DNA of 64,000 nt from Tieghemiomyces parasiticus. Taxonomy: Eukaryota > Kickxellomycota > Dimargaritomycetes > Dimargaritales > Dimargaritaceae. The stretch is taken from the NCBI GenBank assembly GCA_027575765.1, contig JANBPT010000005.1, positions 96,035-160,034 on the forward strand, read 5' to 3'. The notes beneath the pieces are model-generated. The model was not told the DNA's origin, ran no database searches, and was given only the letters and a program-made list of their open reading frames with translations. Positions 12,801 through 23,270 of the stretch are shown here, one piece after another (within the stretch, counting starts at the first letter, position 1; each line of letters starts with the position of its first letter). The position numbers were made by a program, and so were the translations under genes.

Positions 12801-13390
12801 GTCAATGAGGCCGACGTACTCTCCGAACCCTAGCGCCAGGAGGGAGCTGAGTCGTGTACCGAGCAGTACGGCGGACAGCATACGTAGGTGGTGCCGTAGA
12901 AGCCACGGTCCTAGCGCCAGGCCCGGGGTCGACAGCTCCGCACGCAGGTGGGTTACAATGGCCGCTTTGAGAGAGTGGAGGGGCACTGAGATGGCCGCCG
13001 CCCAGAATAGGGCAGAGAAGTAGGGTCGGAGGCTGGCAAACATTCATAAGGACGGTGGCCGACAAGTAAGGACGAATCAATTAGCGGGAGTTGATTTACC
13101 AGGTGGTCTAACGGGGCACCTGCCAGCCAGCCAGAACGTGTATGGGCCACCTATGGTATCCATTAGGGCTCAGCAACTTACAGTAGATAGTTCAGCCAGA
13201 TGGCCACGAGAAAGGCCAACCCGACGACATTGACGATAAAGTGCAGTACGGCAACTTTCACCTGGTCGCGGTCCACAAGGGGGTGGTTTAATAATAAGGC
13301 TCGGGTAGTAGGGCTACCGGGGACCTGGGCAGCGCTCATCGTCGCGCCAATTGGCATCGGCCGGCCGCTGAAGAGGGATGAGCTGCGCAT
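9804..13390 (-). CDS. TMEM245-like multi-pass membrane protein (AI-2E transporter family)
   Basis: Two exons: 13390-13182 and 13032-9804. The donor is CTACT/GTAAGT and the acceptor TTTGCCAG; the phase-2 junction rebuilds a Leu codon. The protein is about 1,145 residues, or 1,128 if it starts at the ATG at 13339 (MSAAQVPG). Exon 1 gives a first membrane helix (VVGLAFLVAIWLNYLL) that continues into LRPYFSALFWAAAISVPLHSLK, as in the N terminus of TMEM245. The C-terminal ~250 residues have the hydrophobic pattern of the AI-2E/TMEM245 domain, with blocks GAIAVVPVVNSWFVAVPPTL and GLWAFGPHGLLLGPLAM. The middle (about residues 170-420) is Pro/Ser-rich and disordered. Function in eukaryotes is poorly known. 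Family assignment is fairly firm; the start Met is uncertain. Confidence 0.8.
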
Positions 13391-14124
13391 GCCGGCCCAC
13401 GGGAAATGACAGCGTGGCCTGTAGCGCCCCCCAGCGGTTCGAAAAATCGGTTCTTAGGTCTCCAGTGGACGAGATAAGCTGGGTGCATATACGAATGCTG
13501 ATTTTCGAAGCGGGTGGTTTGCGGGATCGAAGAGCAGATTAGGCAAACCAGCGTGTGCCGAACTAGTTGAGGGCATGCAACATGCAATGCGTACTAAGGG
13601 GTACGTTGTAAAGTGTTTGTATTGGAGATATAGTAAAGGACCGTTCGATATCAAGCATTTACGGATAGGACAGTAGGAAAGGCCGGCCTGAACATAGTGG
13701 TCAGCTGTGGTAAATAATGGTAAAGCCTAATCCACCTATGTGATTGGGCTCCCGCTGCCAGTTTTGGTTAAGGCTGCTGGACGAAAAGTCCAATGGGCAT
13801 GGCTTCCCGCCCCCCCCCCTCCTCAGTGGGTGGTTAAGTTTAGCCTTGGCCCTGCCTCCTCCACGACCTCCTCGCATAGCGATACACTGAGGCTTTCTCG
13901 GCGGACTTGCGACTGGGCCTAGATCGGCGCGTACATGGGGATGCACAGAAGCACGCGACACAGTATTAATGGGGAAGAGCTGGGTGGTGAATAGGATAGT
14001 TAGGCATGGGGCCAGCCTCCCTCCTACCAAAATGGGATCAGTATTGCCACTGGTCTTGAACCCCAACGGGCCATTCGCTACGCCCCCACCAATTGGGTTC
14101 ATGCTCCCGGGAGAAGCCCTTCGA
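13391..14124. other. intergenic region with C10 tract
   Basis: 5' flank of the TMEM245-like gene and 3' flank of POT1, both on the minus strand. It holds a run of ten C at 13810-13819. The minus-strand open frame at 13701-14177 overlaps the POT1 end and looks like a chance frame. Confidence 0.5.
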
Positions 14125-16341
14125 TTATGAAACCAGCTCGGTGGCGAACAGGCTGTATCGTCGCTGGCGGCGGCCATCCACCGTCACCTCGTACGACTTG
14201 ATGCAAAGGTCGATAAATGGGCCCGCGACTACCGTGAGCTGCGGCACGGCCTCTGGGGCAGGACGGCGGGCCGCCCACGCTGTAGTATAGATCTCGGGCA
14301 TGACTGGTCCCAACCGCCGTAGCACGCTATCATAGGCTGCAGCGTCCTGGTGTAAGTTGGTCGGTTCAAGGTCTCCGAAAAAGTATAGCGCGTCGGCCCC
14401 AAAGACCATGACCCGTAGCCGGTCTCCGGCTGCGTCCTTGAGCAGCAGGGTGGCGTTATACACCATGTCCCTCGGGACTAACGGGTTCTTGCAGTGGGTA
14501 CACATAGCTGCCGATGCGTTAGTTGCGGCCTGGCTGTGCTGGCACCCGGCGCAAAAGTACTGGGTCAACGCCGCCAGGAGTTTTGGGGCGCAGGCGGTGA
14601 TCTGTGCGCGCAGGCGGAACTTCCAGGTGGGTTTCGCAAAGTTGAGCACGTCAGCGATTGGTGTGATCGGCTGCTTCGGGAACTTAATCCGGGTGAGGGG
14701 CGCTTGAACCACAGGTGGAGCCGGGGCCGGCGTTGCCACTGGGCTGGCACGAGGAGGCGAAGGTGATTCGAGTCCTGCGTCGGGTTCCTGGGCTGGTGAA
14801 GCTGGGATGGGCGAATCGAGGGCTATAGCCGCTAGTTCGGTGGTGACACGCTCCAGGTAGGCTGCCCGGCGCTGGACCATTCGGCCGGCCTCTACGCTGG
14901 TCGGCTCGTGGATCCGACGATGGGGTTTATCCGGGTACTGCATGTCGGCACTGAGGATCAGCACCAACTCGCCCTCGAGGACTTTGGTTGTGCAATTAGT
15001 AAGGGTTACTACCGTGCCCGGAGAGCAGTCCTGCAGAGCCTGGGCACGGACGCCCCAGGCCTTGCACGAGAGTACCCGCCGGCCGCTGATACGGTGCGGG
15101 TACTGAGGGTCTGGGGGTACGTAACTAAAGTGGTAGGGGGTAATAGGAAGAGGCAGAAACAGTCGGGATTAGGAGGAAGAAGTGGTACGCTTTGGGAGGG
15201 AGGGGAAGTTTACCCCCTCCATGGGAGGAATTGCGTAGGAAACCGACTGGACGCCGTTAAAAGGGCAAGTATGTTGGTATGGCCGGCCACACCGACGTCA
15301 CCTGCTTTCACTTACGGAAGAACGTTGTTCTCAGTGTAGTCGGTCACGGTAAATTTGAGAACAACCTGATCAACGGGGCCCTCGATGGAACGCTCGTTCT
15401 CCACGATCTAGTCGCGGGTGTAAAACGAGCGGATGGGTAGTGGTGGGAAAGCAAAGCGACATGGATGTTCAGCCGCCACTTCTTCATCGGCAGATCACGC
15501 GGACCTGGCGAATATGGCCGGGCGGCCTCCTAATGATCCTCAACTTGGGCCAAACCGATAACCCACCTACCTGTACAAAGACATCCACGAATTCGCCCTC
15601 GCGAAGATCAGATATGAGACGCAACGGGCGGTATTGGCGTGTGGAGACCGGGACAGACGGTAGTTGCCCAAGCCGAGCTTGCAAGTCACCCCCAACATTG
15701 CGTCGAATGTAGGCCCACCATGCACGGAAGAACAGCACCTGTGCAGCCAGGTCTGAAGACTCCAGGGCGTCGGGGCTGAGCCCGTGCTTCAAAACGGCCT
15801 GGCTGAAGGTCGGCGGCTGCGCGTGGCGCTCGAACTCGGCACGGTCGCTGAAGACTTCGTCGGGAAATTCCTGGTCGGGGCTGTGCACCACCAGGTAGCG
15901 CGAGTAGTGAGTGGACAGGGCCTGCCAGTTGCCGTTGTAAGGCCTCATGTTAACAGCCTGGCAGATCATAATATCACCGACCCGCTGCACCGGGGGAAAC
16001 ATGAGGACGTCCGGGAAGAAAATTAGGGCCGGAATGCTGGGTAGGTTATCGTAGCCGCGGACGTCCCAGTGATCGACGCACTCATCGTTAGGTAAGACAT
16101 AGAGCGCCACGGTGCGGGAGAGGTCCGAGCCGCGCGATTCGGTGATGGGCGTGAAGGACCGGACCACCCCAACGAAGCTGACTATATTCGCCTGGTGACC
16201 AGACAGACTGCTCTGAATGGCGGCCGGGCTTACGAGAGGTGGCTGGGACTTGAGCGATGCCGATCGACGACCTCGTGCCGGGGCTGTGGTGTAGGGTTTA
16301 TAAGGCACATTGGCTGGGAGCTTGAACCGGGGCGGGGGCAT
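14125..16341 (-). CDS. POT1: POT1-like telomere end-binding protein, three exons
   Basis: Binds single-stranded telomeric DNA and caps chromosome ends as part of shelterin. Exons are 16341-15571, 15407-15316 and 15124-14125 (phases 0 and 2), giving 620 residues, close to human POT1 (634). OB fold 1 covers about residues 40-155 (VSFVGVVRSF...RVGDIMICQAV). OB fold 2 begins near 238 and crosses both introns; the 92-nt middle exon encodes VVLKFTVTDYTENNVL. The C-terminal third has a CxxC...CxxC zinc pair (Cys479, 482, 496, 499) in TQYFCAGC...MCTHCKNPL, resembling the zinc-containing third OB region of POT1. A Pro/Ala-rich linker (about 395-430) precedes it. RPA1 is the alternative, but domain order and the first OB favour POT1. 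Confidence 0.85.
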
Positions 16342-16930
16342 TGCGAAGGACGGTGCAATCGGAGAAGAGATTCGGTGCAGAACTGAAAATGGGACAATTC
16401 AACAGCAAGGAAGTCGAGGTGGGCGGAATGCGGGTGAATCTCTAAGTGGGGTTGTCGGGGAACAAAAAAAATATATCTATCTATCTATAGGAATGGAAAC
16501 CGGTCGCGTCCGCAGCAGAAACATACGGCTCCGTGCCTGCGCCTGGCAAAGGCGAGGAGCGGCGCTTGAACCGCCTGCAACTCCCAACAGTGAGAGCTAC
16601 GTGTCGAACCTGCTATCCACCCACGGACTTGCCGTATCCACTGTGATTTGAGTGCGTGCGCCCGGTTCAGGGCCCACTCCCTTCAAACCATGCCTACACA
16701 TTCAGCCCTCATCGTCCCGGGGGGTCTGACAGCTGCTATCCCCTCCCCCCTCATCCGCCCAGCTCACTTGTTCAAGGCTGGCCTCCTGATTGCCTCACCA
16801 TCCATCCGGCCGTTAACTTTGGACCTTTTCGTATTCCAACCCACGCGGCCCCTCGCTCGTATTCATCGCTCACTGGTGGACTTGGCCCCATCCTCATCCC
16901 TCCACCCTCAAGCCGCCCAGTATCTCCGCC
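16342..16930. promoter_or_regulatory. divergent promoter region POT1/GEA1
   Basis: 589 bp between two divergent starts. Contains a short TCTA tetranucleotide repeat (about 16475-16489) after an A-rich run, and a pyrimidine-rich leader before the GEA1 ATG at 16931. No TATA box is evident. Confidence 0.45.
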
Positions 16931-19900
16931 ATGACTCTCCCCGCATCACCACTATGCAACGAGTACTATGCCCTTCTGAACTGCCTGCGGCGGAGTAACG
17001 CCTGGCGTCGCACCTCCATAGGGCTGCCTTTCGGTAAACTGGGCATCCAGCTCGGCATGAGCTCCTTCGGCCCAGCCTCCGAGCGCCAGGCCGGACCAGC
17101 TGTCAATTCGACTACCACCTCCAACACCGCGCCATCTGCCGACTGTCGTAGTGCCCAGCTGCACAGCTGCTACGCCCGGCTGTGCACCGACGCAACAGCT
17201 GCATCAGACCCCACCGCGTACCGCCGGGCTGCCCTCGAAGGTACGACGGTGGTCCTGGACACTCCGACCGCCCGGGCTCACTTTCTAGACGCCATTGAAG
17301 TCCTGCTTGACGTGCTTCGTCTGTCTCCCGCAGGACTGGAAGGCCATCTACTCGACCTCTTGTTCCCGCTGCTGGTAGTCCTGCGATCGGGAACCACGGG
17401 CAACATTACACTGGTGGCCCTCCAAAGCCTGCAACGCATCGTGGCCAGTGGCGCATTAGAACGGGCGGCTCGTATCCCACTTGGTAGCGATAAGGCCCAG
17501 CTCACGCCCGCCTCGACCGACCTGCCAGTCGCATTGGATTACTACCGTACCCTAGCGGCCGTGGCCGCGGCCGCCGCTCAGTGCCGGTTCGACTCGACCG
17601 ATGCGGCTACTGATGAACAGGTCCTAAGTCGCGTCCTCGAGCTTATGGACGCCGTACTGGCACGACCTGGTGGCACTTTCCTAGGGGACGACCTGATCTG
17701 CACCATGCTTGAGACCACCATTAGTCTGGCCTGCCAGGGTAAGGTTAACCCGTTACTGCGCACCGCCGCCGAGTCTACCTTGCTCGGTTGGGTGGACCGC
17801 CTGTTTGGCGACCTTCAAGCCCAACTGGTACGTGCTGAGGCCACTTCAGCCCCGGCTGGGGAGTCCGAAAAACCCGGTGCAACGACCCGTCAGCGGAGTG
17901 ACAGCATCCCGGTGTTGCGAATTAACCCCACCGAATCCGCCGGTCACCGCGAGCCTGTCCCTGCCCCGGAACCCAGCCAAACTGCGGATGGACCCGCCGT
18001 TACCCCACCGTCAGATGATCCCCACGCCGCCTACGCCGTCCTGCGGGCCGAACGCCACGGGGTCCCCTGCCTTCTGGAACTGCTGCGCGTACTCGCCGCC
18101 CTCGCCGACCCCCACGACGTGCAATACACCGACGGCATGCGCCTGATTGCCCTGCACGCCTTGGACGCCGCCTTCGCCACCGCTGGCCCGGCGCTGGCCA
18201 CGCATCCAGCCTTCCATGAGATCATCACCCAGGCCCTACTCAAACATCTTTACCGGATCGTGGAAGCCGACTTTCTGCCGTTGATGCCCGCAGCCCTGCG
18301 TCTCGTCACCGATCTACTCCCCGGGCTACGCACCGTCTCTCCTACGTATTTCCACACGTTCTTCGCCCTCCTCCTGGCCCGGTTGCATTTACCACCTCTA
18401 GCGAACACCACGGCTGTGGACCCTATCACTGCGACGGGGGCAGACGCGGCCGCCCTGGCTGCTTGGCTACCCGAGGCCACGACGGAAGGCGCCGACGGGC
18501 TGCCCACGTTCCGCTACGCTCTGCTTACGGCACATCTCCCGCCGGCACTACTCCAGCGTGTCCGCCCGCTCCCCACGCCACAGCACCGCCTGCTCCTTGC
18601 CCGGGCCGTTGACCAGCTGGCTGACAGTGACGGTGCCGCGGGTGAGCTGTGGGCAGCGTATGACACCGACCCGTACGCCGGGAATCTGTGGGAACTTTAC
18701 ATTGCGTATCTGTGCCGCCACGCCGTTCCGCAGCTCGAGCGGGACCTAGTGGGCGCCCACTCCAGTCGGAGTGGCGAGTCGACTACGACCCCTGCGGCGC
18801 CACCAGCTGCTGACCCGGCCCGCTTTCCGGACGTGACAGAGCGTCCCTTAGCCACCCTCATCCCACTCCTGATTGCCTATAACCTCCCCGAGCACTATAC
18901 TGCCCAGTCTGGGGCTTGGGACGTGGCGTTCCGAGAAGAAGGTCGGCTCTGCCTACAGCGACTCACAGCACTGCTAAGCGGCATGCTGACGCGGACCGGC
19001 GGGGGGGCGATCACCCGGGACCCTTGGGCCGCCCTGATGGCTGGGGTGACGAACGGAGACGACGAGCCGCTCTCGGTAGACGCCCCAGTCCCGACCGCGG
19101 AGGAACGGGCTGGCCTGGCCGAGCTGGTACGTGCCCGCGCTCGCAAGGAGACGCTCTGCTTCGCGGTGGCCCTTTTCAACGATGATCCTAAGCTGTGTTT
19201 GCGGTTCCTACAGGACCGCGGCTGGCTACCATCCACCGCTGCATCCACGGACGGTGAAAAGGGCCCCGCCGACCTGACCCCCGATCAGGTTGCCATTTGG
19301 GCCCGGTTCCTCCGCTACGCACCGGCACTCAACAAGGCCTGTCTGGGTGACTACCTGGCTCGCCCTCAGCAGCTCCCGGTCCTCCAGGCTTACGTGGGGC
19401 TCTTCGACTTCACGGGCCAGCGCCTGGATGAGGCCCTGCGTCAACTGCTCATCGAGTTCCGACTGCCTGGCGAGTCCCAACAGATCGAGCGTATTGTGGA
19501 GACTTTTGCGGCCCACTACCATGCGGCACAGGGCACCTCGGAGGTTGCCACAGCGGACGCCGGATTTATACTGTCGTACGCGGTAATTATGCTTAACACT
19601 GACCAGCACAGCCGGCAGGTCAAGGAACGCATGCGCCTGGAGGATTTCAGCCGTAACCTTCGGGGCGTCAACGGTGGTGCAGATTTCCAGCCGGAGTATC
19701 TGGCCGCCATCTACACTGCCATCCGGACCCGCGAAATCATCCTGCCTGAGGAGCACGACCGGGCCGACCGGTTCGATGAAGTGTGGGCCGGCCTCCACCC
19801 AGACCGGCAGCCCGACACGGACAAAGCGCTCGTGGTTGCCCCGACCCTACCGGTACTCCGCCCCACCGTACGCGACGCCTTCTTGTTCCGCCTGCTCTAC

Positions 19901-22708
19901 GGGCCGGTCCTCCTGACCTACTCCCAGGTTCTCCTCAAGTGTGGCGACGACCGAACCCTTCAAACCACCCTGGAAGGACTCTACCTGAGCTCCCGCCTCG
20001 CCGCTGCCTACGGCGTACCCGGCGCCATGGCGACTCTAGTCAGCCACTTATGCACCGTGGCTGGCACCCTGGAGGACTCCGCCCAGGCAGACCTGCATGA
20101 CCCTCAAGTAGTCACCGATCCTCATGATCCCGCCACCTCGCTGGCCCTCACCGAGCTCGGGCTCCAACTGGGTCGCGACTACCGTGGCCAGATCGCCTTG
20201 ATCCTCTTGCTGACCTTGGCCCGGCAGACTCCTACCCTCCTCGGCGATAGCTGGTTCTTGGTGTGGCGGACCGTGCGCAGCCTTGTGGCCGCCGATCTAG
20301 TGGATCCGGCGCTGGTCCGCCTGGACGCGTACCCAGGCTTGGATTCCGATGTTGCTGGCCAACCCATTAACATGACTGCCTCGCCCTCCGGTCTCGGTCG
20401 CGACGGTGAGACCCCAGACTCCGCTCGGAGCACGCTTGCCGCCGGCCTGGCCCGTCTCCCTGACGACCTCTTTCCTACCAGCCTGCCTCTGGTCCTGTCG
20501 ACTACCGATCCCATCGCCTACCTGCCGGACCCCAAGACTGAGGAACGGTTCCACGAGGGTCGGTTTGCCGAGGCCTACGAGACCCCCGCCACGCCTGCCG
20601 TGGGCATTACTGGCGAGTCAGCCGAGGGTGACGGTTCCCTCTTCTCGACTCTCTCGTCTTACTTCCTATCGTCCTACACTCCCGTACCCGAGAAGTCTGG
20701 TGCTGACCCCGTGGCACCCACAGCCGCAGCCCTGAGCAGTGCCACTACCCCTCCGACGGTCGCGGGTGGCCCGTCATCGGCGGCCGCGGGTCGTCGTCCG
20801 GCTTCCTTCCGCCGAGCCGAGTCTGGTCCCTTGCGTTGGGACGCTTCGCTGGATCTACTCGTGCACCTCACTCGGAGCGCGCGCACTGCCGCCCTGGCCT
20901 GTCGTCTTCCGGACCTGTTCGCCAGCCTCGCTCGCCTCGACCCGGCCTCACTCGTCCCGGTGCTCGAAGGCTTGGCCCCGCACCTACCCCACACCGACAG
21001 CCCAGTCACCCGCCATCGGTACGACCGCGGCCAGGCCTGCCTCTACGAGCAGTGGCTGCGCCTCGGACTAGCCAACGCCCACCGGCTCTCCGCCCTGTGG
21101 CCTGTCTGGGCCCCTGCCGTGGCCCACGTCCTCGACCACGCGCTGGCCTTCCCAACCTGCCTGGTGCGCCGCACCTTAATCGTGCTATTCCAATTGGCGA
21201 AGATAACCACCACCACCGATGACGACCCGACCGCCCGCGACGCTGTCCTCAATCGACTGCAAACCACCCTGCTCTACCTGCACGCCCCGAATCCGGACGC
21301 CGACCCGGCCCAGTCGGTCCTCCACCACCCGTCCTTAGTCACCCCCGTTGTGGCCGGTGCGTGGGACTTATGGCGGGCCGTCAAGACCACCGCCCCTGAC
21401 GCGCTGGCGCGAGCAACTGGTGACCAGCCCGGCGAGCTGGGCCCTCTCTTTCGGGTCGTCACCGATCAGGCGCGTTACTACTTGCCCAGCCAGCCGCTGG
21501 CCTGGCAGCTGCTACGTGCATGGCTGACAGCCGCCCTAGAAGTGCCCGATCCGGTGCTGTATGTCGACCTTGTCCGCCGGGCGGCCGCCTATCTACCCAC
21601 TAGCTGTCCCGGTGCCACCGCTGCTAATCGCGTCAGCAGTTCGAACCAGGGTGGGACGGGTCCGGCGGCTACGAGCAGCCCAGTATTTTCCAACGACCGT
21701 ACGGAACTAGCCTTGGCCGGTGCTATATTCGACACGGCCCTCCGTCTGATGATGCGCACCCCACGGGCCGCTGAGCGACTTGAGTGGGACACAGCCCGGG
21801 CCTGGGCCACGGCTGAACGGCCCCTGTTGGCCGTACTCTTGCGACCCTGTATCCACCCGCACCGTGGCGTGCGCCAGCTGGCCACAGCACGGTTTCAACA
21901 GGCCTTGGCCCAGGTTTCCTTGGTACCCACCGTGGCTTACGATGTGGGCGTGGTGCGTGTAGTGTGGGCCGACGTCTTTGACCACCTCTTTTTTCCCACA
22001 CTGCAGCAGCTGCTGAGCCCCGCCGTCATGATGGAGTTTGACGCCCGTGGGTACGAGGAGACCTGTACTCGCCTGGTCTCCCTCGTCTCATCCTTCTTCT
22101 TACGACATCTCCACGGGCCCGTGCTGGACACCCTAGCCATCACCCCGACCGCAGACTCTTCCGCCGCCGGGGATTCCGAAGTCACCACCACCCGGCCTTT
22201 CCCACGCGTGTGGCTGACCTGGCTCGACCTGGTGGTGGCCTGCCTCAACCGCATGGAGGAATGGGGCCTATCGAAGGAGGTGGTGGTCGAACATATGAAA
22301 AATATGCTACTCATCCTGTCATCCCTACGCGCTTTTGATGGCCCCGCGATGGCGGACCCCGCGTCACCCCCTCGAAACCCCCTGTGGCAGGCCACTTGGA
22401 ACAAGATTGGCTGGGTTCTACCCGACCTCAAGACCGAGCTGTTCCCGGACCTGGACGACGACAAGGCTGAACCGGAGGTCGAGCCCGTGGCGACCAAGAC
22501 ACGAAACACCTCGCCGGATATTGACCAGCCCGAAGCCGTCGCCCCTCCCTCTACCGCCGAAGCGTCTCCCTCGGTCACCGAGGACCTGGCCAGCGATCAG
22601 GTTTCACCCGTGATGCCTACCGTTCAGCCCGTGTCCCCAAAAGCCGCTCCCACCAATACGGGTACCTCAACGCGTATCATTGTCCAAACGCCAGCACTTA
22701 CCCCGTAA
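16931..22708 (+). CDS. GEA1: Sec7-domain Arf guanine nucleotide exchange factor, GEA1/GBF1 type
   Basis: Large Arf-GEF that activates Arf GTPases at the early Golgi for COPI coat assembly. One uninterrupted frame of 1,925 residues, normal for GBF1/Gea proteins. The N-terminal DCB/HUS part is recognisable (for example LLDLLFPLLVVLRS and LLGWVDRLFGDL). The Sec7 domain spans about 725-945. It holds the exchange loop FRLPGESQQIERIVETF with the glutamate finger at Glu848, the IMLNTDQHS block, and LRGVNGGADFQPEYL followed by EIILPEEHD, which mark the GBF1/Gea branch rather than BIG/Sec7. HDS-type helical regions and an acidic/Pro-rich tail follow. The start is the ATG after a pyrimidine-rich leader. 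Confidence 0.93.
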   Translation: MTLPASPLCNEYYALLNCLRRSNAWRRTSIGLPFGKLGIQLGMSSFGPASERQAGPAVNSTTTSNTAPSADCRSAQLHSCYARLCTDATAASDPTAYRRAALEGTTVVLDTPTARAHFLDAIEVLLDVLRLSPAGLEGHLLDLLFPLLVVLRSGTTGNITLVALQSLQRIVASGALERAARIPLGSDKAQLTPASTDLPVALDYYRTLAAVAAAAAQCRFDSTDAATDEQVLSRVLELMDAVLARPGGTFLGDDLICTMLETTISLACQGKVNPLLRTAAESTLLGWVDRLFGDLQAQLVRAEATSAPAGESEKPGATTRQRSDSIPVLRINPTESAGHREPVPAPEPSQTADGPAVTPPSDDPHAAYAVLRAERHGVPCLLELLRVLAALADPHDVQYTDGMRLIALHALDAAFATAGPALATHPAFHEIITQALLKHLYRIVEADFLPLMPAALRLVTDLLPGLRTVSPTYFHTFFALLLARLHLPPLANTTAVDPITATGADAAALAAWLPEATTEGADGLPTFRYALLTAHLPPALLQRVRPLPTPQHRLLLARAVDQLADSDGAAGELWAAYDTDPYAGNLWELYIAYLCRHAVPQLERDLVGAHSSRSGESTTTPAAPPAADPARFPDVTERPLATLIPLLIAYNLPEHYTAQSGAWDVAFREEGRLCLQRLTALLSGMLTRTGGGAITRDPWAALMAGVTNGDDEPLSVDAPVPTAEERAGLAELVRARARKETLCFAVALFNDDPKLCLRFLQDRGWLPSTAASTDGEKGPADLTPDQVAIWARFLRYAPALNKACLGDYLARPQQLPVLQAYVGLFDFTGQRLDEALRQLLIEFRLPGESQQIERIVETFAAHYHAAQGTSEVATADAGFILSYAVIMLNTDQHSRQVKERMRLEDFSRNLRGVNGGADFQPEYLAAIYTAIRTREIILPEEHDRADRFDEVWAGLHPDRQPDTDKALVVAPTLPVLRPTVRDAFLFRLLYGPVLLTYSQVLLKCGDDRTLQTTLEGLYLSSRLAAAYGVPGAMATLVSHLCTVAGTLEDSAQADLHDPQVVTDPHDPATSLALTELGLQLGRDYRGQIALILLLTLARQTPTLLGDSWFLVWRTVRSLVAADLVDPALVRLDAYPGLDSDVAGQPINMTASPSGLGRDGETPDSARSTLAAGLARLPDDLFPTSLPLVLSTTDPIAYLPDPKTEERFHEGRFAEAYETPATPAVGITGESAEGDGSLFSTLSSYFLSSYTPVPEKSGADPVAPTAAALSSATTPPTVAGGPSSAAAGRRPASFRRAESGPLRWDASLDLLVHLTRSARTAALACRLPDLFASLARLDPASLVPVLEGLAPHLPHTDSPVTRHRYDRGQACLYEQWLRLGLANAHRLSALWPVWAPAVAHVLDHALAFPTCLVRRTLIVLFQLAKITTTTDDDPTARDAVLNRLQTTLLYLHAPNPDADPAQSVLHHPSLVTPVVAGAWDLWRAVKTTAPDALARATGDQPGELGPLFRVVTDQARYYLPSQPLAWQLLRAWLTAALEVPDPVLYVDLVRRAAAYLPTSCPGATAANRVSSSNQGGTGPAATSSPVFSNDRTELALAGAIFDTALRLMMRTPRAAERLEWDTARAWATAERPLLAVLLRPCIHPHRGVRQLATARFQQALAQVSLVPTVAYDVGVVRVVWADVFDHLFFPTLQQLLSPAVMMEFDARGYEETCTRLVSLVSSFFLRHLHGPVLDTLAITPTADSSAAGDSEVTTTRPFPRVWLTWLDLVVACLNRMEEWGLSKEVVVEHMKNMLLILSSLRAFDGPAMADPASPPRNPLWQATWNKIGWVLPDLKTELFPDLDDDKAEPEVEPVATKTRNTSPDIDQPEAVAPPSTAEASPSVTEDLASDQVSPVMPTVQPVSPKAAPTNTGTSTRIIVQTPALTP

Positions 22709-23270
22709 TTAACAGTACAGGACAACAAGGTGGCTTTATTTTCGTTTACTATTATCTAGTGGCCTTCCAGCCGCATCGGGGAATTGAATCCCCGCCCGTT
22801 TTGGAATATACAACTTTACTATCAACCTCTAAAGCTGCCAACGGAGAGTATTTGAGCCAATATGCACCCGCACCCACTTGACAGATGTACATTAGGGTGG
22901 ACCAGTGTTCTACCTTACCATGTTCATGTGCAGTGCGCGTTTAAAATAGAATCGTGGCCATACCCAACTTCACCTCATGGCGATTTATAATTATTATCAA
23001 TCAAAGTACGGATAGCCGTCACGTAGTCGAACGACACTGTTCAATTTGGTCGAATTCTAAGCATTCATCTGGTTTATTCAGTTGGCTATTCCCTTACAAC
23101 TAGAGGGGGCCAATGAGCAAGGGATACATTGATCGTCAATGAATAGGGGGGCTGAACAACCAGAACATTAGTGAGTGCATAAAAAAAGTACGCCATGAGT
23201 CAACAGGCTTAGTAACACCGGGTGCAACCAAAGTGGACGGGACAATTGCAAATTGCGCGATAGGTCATTC
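22709..23270. other. convergent intergenic region
   Basis: AT-rich 3' flanks of GEA1 (+) and the secreted-protein gene (-). A 6-bp hairpin with a 6-nt loop lies at 22786-22803 (CGGGGA/TCCCCG). No gene recognised. Confidence 0.5.

Noticed and set aside
11890..12801. 303-codon plus-strand open frame
   Set aside because: Antisense shadow of the Pro/Ser-rich part of the TMEM245-like gene; low-complexity Gly/Arg content and no domain.
13701..14177. 158-codon minus-strand open frame
   Set aside because: Overlaps the end of POT1 in another frame and contains a translated C/G tract; no family features.
15484..15570. end of the POT1 exon-1 frame read through to a stop
   Set aside because: A strong donor (ACAG/GTAGGT) at 15571/15570 and the downstream OB2 exons show this is intron sequence.
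22786..22803. tRNA T-arm-like inverted repeat (CGGGGA...TCCCCG)
   Set aside because: No acceptor, D or anticodon arms can be drawn around it on either strand; it is a simple hairpin.
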